Of a stretch of DNA of 7,800 nucleotides, positions 1-6,773 are shown piece by piece. The notes beneath the pieces are model-generated. The model saw only the letters and a program-made list of their open reading frames with translations. It made no database searches and was not told the DNA's origin. The stretch's first letter is position 1; every line of letters starts with the position of its first letter. The translations under genes were made by a program, and so were the position numbers. The stretch is taken from assembly GCA_034189125.1 (NCBI GenBank), contig JAXHVB010000086.1, positions 1 through 7,800 on the forward strand. Reading direction: 5' to 3'. This DNA is from UBA5862 sp002408105. Its GTDB lineage: Bacteria; Pseudomonadota; Gammaproteobacteria; Pseudomonadales; UBA5862.

Positions 1-575
1 GAAAAAAATACCTGGTTGGTTATGTCGGTGTGATTGGTGAGCAAGAAGGACTGAACTACCTTGTAGATAGCGCCCACTATATTGTTCACGAATTGAAGAG
101 AACGGATATACACTTTGGCGTGGTCGGTGGGGGAACTTCGCTGGAAGACATAAAGAAGTATGCTGCTTCCATGGGCGTAACAGATTATTTTACCTTTACC
201 GGGCGGGTTTCCGATAGGGAACTGTTGGAAATGTTAAATACCTCGGATGTCTGTGTGAATACAGACGTTGCCAATGACATGAACGACAAGTCGACAATGA
301 ATAAAATCATGGAATACATGGCGCTGGGTAAGCCCATCGTGCAATTCGACTTGACTGAGGGTCGGTTTTCGGCGCAGGACGCTTCCCTGTACGCTGCCAG
401 AAACGACCCCGTTGATTTTGCGCACAACATTCTGAAACTCGTGGATGACGAAACTTTGCGTTCGAGGATGGGGGCTTTTGGTCAAGAAAGAATTCGAAAT
501 CACTTGGAGTGGAAGTACGAAGCACCCAAGCTGCTCGGGGCCTACAATGCACTGTTTGGATTGGCGAACCGATAG
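1..575 (+). CDS. Glycosyltransferase, GT4 type (GT-B fold), 3' part only
   Basis: This is the C-terminal part of a family 4 glycosyltransferase. The reading frame is open from base 3, so the gene begins left of the window; the GTG at 30 is internal, because the upstream residues (KKYLVGYVGVIGEQEG) already look like the start of the second Rossmann domain with its usual Gly-x-E-x-G stretch. Also visible are FGVVGGG (nucleotide-sugar domain), FTGRVSDREL, and the donor-binding segment KIMEYMALGKPIV followed by FDLTEGRFSA. The position eight residues before the motif Glu is Lys, so the classical EX7E first Glu is not present, as in many WbuB-like members of the family. The C-terminus appears complete (final helix EWKYEAPKLLGAY...). 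It probably adds a sugar to a lipid-linked EPS repeat unit at the cytoplasmic face of the inner membrane. Donor and acceptor cannot be read from the sequence. Base composition is more AT-rich than that of the genes at 2586-6773. Confidence 0.88.
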   Translation, partial: KKYLVGYVGVIGEQEGLNYLVDSAHYIVHELKRTDIHFGVVGGGTSLEDIKKYAASMGVTDYFTFTGRVSDRELLEMLNTSDVCVNTDVANDMNDKSTMNKIMEYMALGKPIVQFDLTEGRFSAQDASLYAARNDPVDFAHNILKLVDDETLRSRMGAFGQERIRNHLEWKYEAPKLLGAYNALFGLANR

Positions 576-922
576 CCGCCGCTGGCTCGGGGTACTGTAC
601 AGCAAGGTACCACAGCCACGCTGAGGTGGAGCCCGGGCGGTCCGCGACCGCTCGGGTTGCGGCGGCCTCCCAAACGGTGGACATTCTCGAGCACCTGTCG
701 TACTGTGCAGACCGCCTTGTTTTTCCAGAAGATCGAGCTCAGGCACATTTTCGCCCGTAATCTCTTGGTCATATTAAAGCTTGTATCATACGTAATGTTC
801 TCGCAATGGGCGTTTATGTTTGGACGTTCATCCGCAGTGGCGCTTAACAGTGGGTGACGTTTCACGTCGCTTCCGTGCTGAAGCGCTGCGCGCGACCTTC
901 ACCACTCGATGGATCTGAATCA
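576..922. other. Intergenic stretch between glycosyltransferase and exosortase genes
   Basis: This stretch of about 345 bp has no convincing gene; the overlapping open frames in it have no recognisable protein features. It contains a strong hairpin (listed separately), an AT-rich patch around 771-800 where a promoter for the downstream operon could lie, and a small dyad GACGT-TTC-ACGTC at 856-868 about 55 bp before the chosen exosortase start. I could not find a well-spaced sigma-70 or sigma-54 promoter. The size of the gap compared with the 58-60 bp gaps downstream suggests that a transcription unit ends and a new one begins here. Confidence 0.6.
630..658 (+). terminator. Strong hairpin, possible terminator or 3'-end stabiliser
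   Basis: A near-perfect inverted repeat lies 55 bp after the glycosyltransferase stop. The arm CCCGGGCGGTC (632-642) pairs with GACCGCTCGGG (646-656) around the 3-nt loop CGC, with a single G-U wobble; A630-T658 and a wobble at 631-657 extend it to 13 pairs. No run of T follows on either strand, so it is not a textbook rho-independent terminator. It could still end transcription of the glycosyltransferase unit, protect the mRNA 3' end, or be one copy of a dispersed REP-like element. The structure is seen directly; the role is inferred. Confidence 0.5.
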
Positions 923-2527
923 ATGAATTTTTTTGGGGGCTCATCAAAACTAAATGGTTCCTTGTTCCTGTGGCTGTTGCTTGCCGTTTTGTGTGCGGTT
1001 GCGGCAGTGGGCTTTGCGGACGGGATCGCAAAGCTCTTTTACCAATGGAAGAAAGAAGAATATAGCCATGGCTATTTGCTGGTTTTTGTCACTGCCTTCT
1101 TCATTTGGATGAGAAGGGAAGAGCTGGTTTCTTCCGCGACGCGTGGTCTTGGAAATTGGTTCGGTTTGGCATTGGTCGCTTCGGGCATGTTGGCTTTGCT
1201 CACCGGTCAAATGAGCACGCTACACATCATTGAGCACTATGGGATTCTTCTTGTCGTTTTTGGGGTTTCTTTTGCTCTCGTTGGGTTCGGCGGAATGCGA
1301 GTCATCTGGGCTCCGCTCCTATTGCTTGCGTTTGCAATACCGCTACCAAATTTCCTGTATCAGAATCTGTCCAGCCAGTTGCAGCTGATTTCCTCGCAGC
1401 TTGGGGTTTTTGTCATCCGGCTTTTTGACATCCCTGTTTACCTACAAGGAAATGTCATTGATCTTGGGATTTATAAACTGCAGGTCGTGGAGGCTTGCAG
1501 TGGGCTTCGCTACCTGTTCCCGTTGATGAGTTTCGGCTACATCTGCGCCTATCTGTACCGGGGACCGGTTTGGCATCGAGCCATCGCTTTGCTTTCGACC
1601 ATTCCGATCACGGTATTGATGAACAGTTTCAGAATCGGTGTCATTGGCGTTCTGGTTGATCGTTGGGGCATCGAAATGGCGGAAGGCTTTCTTCACGATT
1701 TTGAAGGCTGGATCGTGTTTATGGCGTGCACAGCGGTCCTGATCGGCGAGCTTTGGTTGTTGAATCGGTTTGCTCGCAGAAATCCTCCACCCTTTCAATC
1801 CGTGTTTGGGCTCGACCTTGCGTCAGGTGGCAAGAAGGTGAAGGAGCGGGATGCCGGCCAACGAAGCACCCTGTCTGCAACACCGGCACTTCTGGCCAGT
1901 GCAGTTGTGGTGATTCTTGGTGCAGTCAGCGCTGCGGCGCTCGGTGAGCGTGAAGAGGCGATTCCAGATCGCACCACCTTCAATCGTTTTCCATTGTCTC
2001 TTGGCGGTTGGCAAGGGCAAGAAAACACGCTCGAGCAGCGCTATATCAATGCGCTCAAATTTTCGGACTACTACTTGGCCGACTACCTCAGTCCAACCGG
2101 CGACTGGGTCAATTTTTACGTGGCCTACTACGACTCTCAACGCAGTGGGGCCTCTGCCCATTCGCCTCGGTCCTGCATGCCCGGCGATGGCTGGCGTATG
2201 CTCGACCTGCAAACCCGTGACATGCCCGGTATCGCCGTCGCTGGGCAGCCTTTGTCACTGAATCGGGTGAAGATCCAGAAGGGTGACCACCGCCAGTTGG
2301 TGTACTACTGGTTTCAGCAGCGCGGACGCGTCTTGACCAACGAATACCTGGTGAAGTGGTTTCTCTTCTGGGATGCGCTCACCCGCAACCGCACCGATGG
2401 GGCGCTGGTTCGTTTCACAACCCCGCTCGCGCCGGAAGAAACCTGGGATGACGCGGATGCACGATTGCAGTCGATGGTGCGCCAGGTCGCGACCAACATT
2501 CCCGACTACGTTCCGGGTTACCCATAA
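923..2527 (+). CDS. xrtD: Exosortase fused to EpsI domain, XrtD-like (putative VPLPA-CTERM type)
   Basis: This is an inner-membrane cysteine transpeptidase/protease of the exosortase (EpsH) family. From the ATG at 923 it has 534 residues. Residues 1-300 form about eight membrane helices with the family's catalytic set: Cys192 in VVEACSGLRYLFP, Arg237 in NSFRIG and His258 in EGFLHDFEGW. A further hydrophobic segment near 321-340 leads into an EpsI/DUF3485 domain (about 350-534) with LGGW, a long YYLADYL...FYVAYYDSQ stretch and the hallmark HSPRSCMPGDGW (His413, Cys418). Most exosortases have EpsI as a separate protein; fusion, together with the FLHDFEGW context, resembles the XrtD (VPLPA-CTERM-specific) group, but the subtype is inferred. 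An in-frame GTG at 854 would add 23 polar residues without a ribosome site; at 923 a weak GGA (911-913) is well spaced and the product starts just before the first helix. The next gene follows after 58 bp. The expected role is cutting a C-terminal sorting tail of envelope proteins, linked to EPS production. Confidence 0.9.
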   Translation: MNFFGGSSKLNGSLFLWLLLAVLCAVAAVGFADGIAKLFYQWKKEEYSHGYLLVFVTAFFIWMRREELVSSATRGLGNWFGLALVASGMLALLTGQMSTLHIIEHYGILLVVFGVSFALVGFGGMRVIWAPLLLLAFAIPLPNFLYQNLSSQLQLISSQLGVFVIRLFDIPVYLQGNVIDLGIYKLQVVEACSGLRYLFPLMSFGYICAYLYRGPVWHRAIALLSTIPITVLMNSFRIGVIGVLVDRWGIEMAEGFLHDFEGWIVFMACTAVLIGELWLLNRFARRNPPPFQSVFGLDLASGGKKVKERDAGQRSTLSATPALLASAVVVILGAVSAAALGEREEAIPDRTTFNRFPLSLGGWQGQENTLEQRYINALKFSDYYLADYLSPTGDWVNFYVAYYDSQRSGASAHSPRSCMPGDGWRMLDLQTRDMPGIAVAGQPLSLNRVKIQKGDHRQLVYYWFQQRGRVLTNEYLVKWFLFWDALTRNRTDGALVRFTTPLAPEETWDDADARLQSMVRQVATNIPDYVPGYP

Positions 2528-2585
2528 AAGTTCGTTGCCAACCTGATTTAGTGCGTTTGCATATGCTGGCTCACAAGGCAAGGCA

Positions 2586-4319
2586 ATGAACTTTGCTGCA
2601 ATTTTGGGCATCGACGGGCTGCTGCCTTTGGAGCAGTTGGCCGAGCCCACCGACCCCCTGTGGCTGTCCCCGGAAAGTGTGGCAATGCTCGTCATCATGG
2701 TGGTGGTGACGGCGATGGCCCTCAGCATGGTGATCGTTCCCGCGATGATCCGCCTGGCGCCGGCGCTGCGCATGGTGGACCAGCCAGACCCCCGCAAGGT
2801 GCACGCTCAGCCGGTGGCCAGGGTGGGGGGCATCGGCATCGTGCTGGGAGCGCTGGTGGCCTTTTTGATGTGGGGCCCGCTGACGCCATTGACCCAGGCC
2901 TATCTCTTCGGGGCTGTGGTGCTCTTCACGTTCGGCGCGCTCGATGACGCGCTGGAGCTTGGTCATTACCCGAAGTTCGTTGGCCAATTCATCGCGGTGA
3001 TTCCAGTCATTTGGTACGGCGGGTTGTACGTGTCCCGTTTTCCTTTCTTCGAGACACTTGATGTGCCCGTCTGGCTGTGTCAGGTGTTTACCTTGGTGGC
3101 GGTTGTGGGTGTCATCAATGCCGTCAACCATTCGGATGGATTGGATGGCCTCGCCGCCGGTGAGGTGATGCTGTCCCTCATTGTTGTCGGATTTTTCGGA
3201 TTCCTGGCCCGGTCTTTGGTTCTGATCGTGGTGGTGGCGTCCGTTGTGGGCGGCGTCCTCGGATTCTTGCGCTACAACACCCATCCGGCCCGGGTGTTTA
3301 TGGGGGACAGCGGCAGCCAGTTCCTGGGGTTCAGTGTCGCGTTTGCCGTTGTCTACCTGACTCAGAACGCCAACACCGCCATGAGTCCTGCGGCGGCGCT
3401 CCTGCTGCTGGGCTTGCCAGTGATTGACATTCTCGCGGTATTCTATTTGCGCTGGAAAGGCGGCATGAATTTGTTCAAGGCCACGCGCAACCACATCCAT
3501 CATCGGCTGCTCGATTTGGGCTTTTCCCATCCCGAATCGGTCGTAGTCAATTACGCTGTGCAGGCGGCTTTTGTCTTCTCCGCTGTGCTGCTGGCGTATG
3601 AACGCGATTGGCTGTTACTGGGTGTGTATTTGGGTGCGGTTCTGGCGATCTTTTCGTTGATCACTTTGGCAGAGCGCTCCAGTTGGCGCGCTCATGATCC
3701 GGATCGGCCCCGGCATCCGCACCGTCTGCTTGGAATGCAGCCGGACGACTGGCAGCAGGGCGTCACCCGCGCAGCGGTTTCGGTGCTATTGATCCTGGTC
3801 CCAGGGTATCTGTTGGTCGTGCCAGTACTGGTCACGGACATCCCGCAGGATTTCGCGCTGCTTTCAGGGATTCTCGCAGCGGTAATGCTCGCAGAGCAGC
3901 TGTTTGCGCGCCACAACAATTCGGTGGCGGTTCGGGCAATCCTCTATGTCGCCACCTTGGTGATGGTGTACCTCTGGTCACAGTACGCACCCGCCGCCGT
4001 TCGAGCGTCGACCGCACTGAGCCTCATCTTCTTTGGGTTGCTTGTCGTGTCTGTTGGCACCGCCATTCGTTTTGGCAAGCGCAACCCATTTCGCGTGACC
4101 CCGACGGACTACCTCAGTGTGTTTTTGCTGCTGGCGGTGGCGCTGTTTCAGAGTTTTAGTTTTGTTGGCCAGGAGTTCAGTCTTCTGGTGATCAAGTTTT
4201 TGGTGGTGCTGTACTGTGTAGAGTACCTGTCTTTTCGCGGACCGGCGGTTCGCACGATGCTGCACCTGGCGGCATCCTGTGGGCTTCTCGTGCTTTGCGC
4301 TCGGGCACTCTGGTTCTAG
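2586..4319 (+). CDS. WecA/MraY-type undecaprenyl-phosphate sugar-1-phosphate transferase with C-terminal membrane extension
   Basis: This is a polytopic inner-membrane enzyme of glycosyltransferase family 4 of the MraY/WecA/TagO superfamily. It would move a HexNAc-1-phosphate from a UDP-sugar to undecaprenyl phosphate, the first step of a lipid-linked glycan. The signature sites are present in order: RKVHAQPVARVGG near residues 70-82, Asp120-Asp121 (DDALELGHYP), N178AVNHSDGLDG188, F-M-G-D241-S-G-S and the cytoplasmic histidine motif N302HIHHRLL309 that typifies WecA-like members. The start is supported by AAGG at 2575-2578, 7 nt upstream of the ATG. At 577 residues it is much longer than the usual roughly 340-380. 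Residues from about 360 onward contain a charged linker (RAHDPDRPRHPHRLL) and then about seven more predicted membrane helices with no motif I recognise. It lies between the exosortase and PrsT genes with short gaps, so it likely initiates the EPS of this locus. The sugar specificity is not readable. Confidence 0.9.
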   Translation: MNFAAILGIDGLLPLEQLAEPTDPLWLSPESVAMLVIMVVVTAMALSMVIVPAMIRLAPALRMVDQPDPRKVHAQPVARVGGIGIVLGALVAFLMWGPLTPLTQAYLFGAVVLFTFGALDDALELGHYPKFVGQFIAVIPVIWYGGLYVSRFPFFETLDVPVWLCQVFTLVAVVGVINAVNHSDGLDGLAAGEVMLSLIVVGFFGFLARSLVLIVVVASVVGGVLGFLRYNTHPARVFMGDSGSQFLGFSVAFAVVYLTQNANTAMSPAAALLLLGLPVIDILAVFYLRWKGGMNLFKATRNHIHHRLLDLGFSHPESVVVNYAVQAAFVFSAVLLAYERDWLLLGVYLGAVLAIFSLITLAERSSWRAHDPDRPRHPHRLLGMQPDDWQQGVTRAAVSVLLILVPGYLLVVPVLVTDIPQDFALLSGILAAVMLAEQLFARHNNSVAVRAILYVATLVMVYLWSQYAPAAVRASTALSLIFFGLLVVSVGTAIRFGKRNPFRVTPTDYLSVFLLLAVALFQSFSFVGQEFSLLVIKFLVVLYCVEYLSFRGPAVRTMLHLAASCGLLVLCARALWF

Positions 4320-4365
4320 GTGATCGGTCGGCAATCCTTCAGGGTTTGCGGCCGGATTTGGCAAC

Positions 4366-4371
4366 AAAGGA
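4366..4371 (+). promoter_or_regulatory. Ribosome binding site that fixes the prsT start
   Basis: AAAGGA ends 8 nt before the ATG at 4380. The in-frame GTG at 4320, directly after the stop of the preceding gene, would put about 20 polar and basic residues in front of the lipoprotein signal and lacks such a site. The ATG at 4380 is therefore the preferred start. Confidence 0.7.
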
Positions 4372-4379
4372 ATACCGCG

Positions 4380-6773
4380 ATGGTGATGCAGGTCGGAAGA
4401 ACATCCAAACGCTTCTTGGTCATGGGATCACTTGCGACAGTGGTGCTATTGGCCGGCTGTGGCGGCGCGGACGACCGCAAGGCACGCTACCACGACCGCG
4501 GCGTTGCCCTGTTCGAAGAGCAGGACTACGCCCGGGCCCGGCTTGAGCTGCGCAATGCGCTCCAGATCGACCCCAAACACGTCGACAGCCTTTATTACCT
4601 GGCTCAGGTTGAAGAAAAGGAACAGAACTGGCGCAAGGCATTCGGGTTTTACTCTCAGGTGGTCGAGCTGGATCCACAACATGCCGATGCGCGGCTGAGG
4701 CTTGGTCAGCTGTACTTGCTGAGTGGTGGTGTGGCGCAAGCACAGGAACAGGTGGACCAGGTGCTCGCAGCGGCGCCGGAGAACGCGGATGCACTGGTGT
4801 TGCAGGGGTTGATTCACAGTCGCGAAGGCCGGCCGGAGGAGGCCTTGTCATCTGCACGCAGGGCCCTTGAAATCGAGCCGGGGAACATCAGTGCCATCGC
4901 GCTGCAAGCGAGCTACCACGAGTCTCGTGAAGAGTATGCTCAGGCTGTTGATCTGATTCGTCGAGGGCTGGAACAGTCCCCCGAGGACATCCGGTTGCTG
5001 TTGCTGCTCGGGCGCGTTTACGAAAAAAGCGGAGACCGCAGTGCCGCAACCGACACCCTGGTTCGGATCGTAGAAGCTCGGCCCGACGAGTTCTCCCACC
5101 GTCTTCGGCTGGCCCAATACCAGGCAGCAACTGGCGACATCGACTCCGCCTCCGCGACACTTCGCGCCGCCATTGAAAACAGCCCCGAAGCCATCGAGCC
5201 ACGCCTTGCACTGGTGGAACTGGTCGGAAAGGCCGAAGGTATCGATGCGGCTGAAGCGCTGCTGAAGGAGCAAATCCAAGCGCAACCCGAACTTCATAAA
5301 CTTCAGTTCGCTTTGGCAGACCTGTACCGAAGCACGGGCCGCTCCGACGAGGTCGAATCCATTTATCTGGAAGTGATCGAGGCGGCCGAAGACAGCGAAG
5401 CTGGGCTCGAAGCGCGCAACAAGTTGGCGATTCATAAGTTGCAACAGAATCAGCCCGATGACGCGCTTGCTCTGGCGGAGGCTGTGCTTGAAGTCGATGC
5501 ACGGAACACCGAAGCGCTTCTGACGCGTGCGGGAATCGCACTTGCCCGTGGTGAGACCGATGCCGCCATTGGCGACCTGCGAACGGTCCTGCGCAATGAG
5601 CCTGGCTCAACCCGTGCACTGCGGTTGTTGGCCCGCGCCCACATCCGCAACGATGAGCGCCAGCTGGCGGTGGAGAACCTCCAGAAGGCCGTGGCGGCCG
5701 ATCCCAGCGAGCGGGCCAGTTACCTGGAGCTCGCTCAATTGCTGGTGGCCATGGACCGTTCCGATCAGGCCCAGGATGTGCTTAAACGGTGGTTGAACAA
5801 CAACGAAGACGACCGGGATGTGCTGATCCAGTTGGGGCGCATTCAGTTGGGTCAGCAGGCCTGGAGCGATGTTCGCGACACCGCTGAAGCCCTGCGCAAG
5901 CACTACCCGGGGGAAGCCTTGGGGTACTACTTCACGGGGCTCAGTTTTCAGGGAGAGCAGCGGTACGCCGACAGCATCACACAGTTGCAGGCCGCACTGG
6001 ACCGCTCCCCCCGGGCGGTGGAGCCACTGGTGGCGATGACCAAGAGCTACCTTGCCCTGGAGCAACCCGAACAGGCCTTGGCCGCGCTCAGCACCGTGCT
6101 GGAAGAGAACCCCACGCACGCGGTCGCCCACAACCTCAAGGGCGAAGTGCACCTCATGCAAAACGACTTGCCGGCCGCAGAGGCCGCGCTGCGCACCGCC
6201 ATTGAACAGGCGCCGAAGTTCGCGGCCCCATACCGCAACCTGTCGGCCCTGTATTTGCGCCGTGAAGATACGGATCAGGCCATTCGTGTATTGCAGGAGG
6301 GCTATGAGAACAGTGGTGACCTCAGTCTGTTGCTGCAGGCGGCGGGGCGCGAAGAACAGCGTGGCAATTCAGCTGAGGCGATGGTGCTTTACCGCAAGGC
6401 GCTTGATGCTGCACCTCAAACCCAAGTTGCGAAGAACAACCTGGCGGCGCTGCTGCTGGACACCCAGGGACGCGCGGGCGCCGAAGAAGCACTGGCTCTG
6501 GTCCAAGGGTTCGAGAACGCTCAAAACCCATTGTACCGGGACACCTTGGGATGGGCGTTGTTCCAAAGCGGACGTGCTCAGGATGCCCTTCCGCACCTGG
6601 AAGTGGCCCGCGAGCGCGCCCCCAATGTCGGCGTCATCCGCTACCATTTGGGCCGCGCCTATGCGGCGACTGGACGGACGGAAGAAGCCAGGGTGGAACT
6701 TGCGGCAGCGCTTGAGCAGTCACCCAGTGCCCCTTGGATTGAAGAAGCGCGACAGGTCTTGAATAACCTCTAA
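4380..6773 (+). CDS. prsT: TPR-repeat lipoprotein of the PEP-CTERM/exosortase system, PrsT family
   Basis: This is a 797-residue exported lipoprotein. Residues 1-27 form a lipoprotein signal: basic N-region (GRTSKR), hydrophobic core (FLVMGSLATVVLL) and lipobox LLAGC with Cys27. Gly at +2 predicts outer-membrane retention by the Lol rule. The rest is almost entirely tetratricopeptide repeats, roughly twenty 34-residue helical pairs, with recurring patterns such as Y/A..G..ALFEEQDYARA..E...AL..DP. PrsT proteins of about this size and layout accompany exosortase/EPS loci and are thought to scaffold EPS secretion or sorting; a direct biochemical role is not established. The gene begins 60 bp after the WecA-like gene and is co-oriented with the exosortase gene, supporting one operon. 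Family members are usually described with the XrtA (EpsH) system, so pairing with an XrtD-like fusion is of note. A generic TPR lipoprotein of EPS export (BcsC/PelB/AlgK-like) is the alternative, but no beta-barrel is attached. Confidence 0.85.
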   Translation: MVMQVGRTSKRFLVMGSLATVVLLAGCGGADDRKARYHDRGVALFEEQDYARARLELRNALQIDPKHVDSLYYLAQVEEKEQNWRKAFGFYSQVVELDPQHADARLRLGQLYLLSGGVAQAQEQVDQVLAAAPENADALVLQGLIHSREGRPEEALSSARRALEIEPGNISAIALQASYHESREEYAQAVDLIRRGLEQSPEDIRLLLLLGRVYEKSGDRSAATDTLVRIVEARPDEFSHRLRLAQYQAATGDIDSASATLRAAIENSPEAIEPRLALVELVGKAEGIDAAEALLKEQIQAQPELHKLQFALADLYRSTGRSDEVESIYLEVIEAAEDSEAGLEARNKLAIHKLQQNQPDDALALAEAVLEVDARNTEALLTRAGIALARGETDAAIGDLRTVLRNEPGSTRALRLLARAHIRNDERQLAVENLQKAVAADPSERASYLELAQLLVAMDRSDQAQDVLKRWLNNNEDDRDVLIQLGRIQLGQQAWSDVRDTAEALRKHYPGEALGYYFTGLSFQGEQRYADSITQLQAALDRSPRAVEPLVAMTKSYLALEQPEQALAALSTVLEENPTHAVAHNLKGEVHLMQNDLPAAEAALRTAIEQAPKFAAPYRNLSALYLRREDTDQAIRVLQEGYENSGDLSLLLQAAGREEQRGNSAEAMVLYRKALDAAPQTQVAKNNLAALLLDTQGRAGAEEALALVQGFENAQNPLYRDTLGWALFQSGRAQDALPHLEVARERAPNVGVIRYHLGRAYAATGRTEEARVELAAALEQSPSAPWIEEARQVLNNL

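Noticed and set aside
765..798. TTGGTC with TATCAT or TAATGT as a sigma-70 promoter for the exosortase operon
   Set aside because: Spacings are 13 and 22 bp, outside the usual range; only the AT-rich character is reported.
831..853. Possible sigma-54 promoter: TGGCGC at 838-843 upstream of the exosortase gene
   Set aside because: The -24-like half is fair, and RpoN control is known for some PEP-CTERM systems, but the position where the -12 GC should be reads TG, with no TTGC.
2535..2567. TTGCCA plus CATATG/TATGCT as an internal sigma-70 promoter before the transferase gene
   Set aside because: Neither -10 candidate has both good match and correct spacing; the 58-bp gap is more simply intra-operon.
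2571..3530. Long minus-strand frame of 319 codons opposite the transferase gene
   Set aside because: It is rich in His, Gln and Arg as expected for the antisense of a GC-rich membrane-protein gene; the + strand has clear family motifs.
6052..6762. Long + strand frame of 236 codons inside prsT
   Set aside because: It is an Arg/Cys/Pro-rich out-of-frame reading of the TPR region, without any family signature.
4380..6773. Tandem DNA repeats in the TPR gene
   Set aside because: The repetition is at the protein-pattern level; the DNA units have diverged and I see no near-identical tandem copies.
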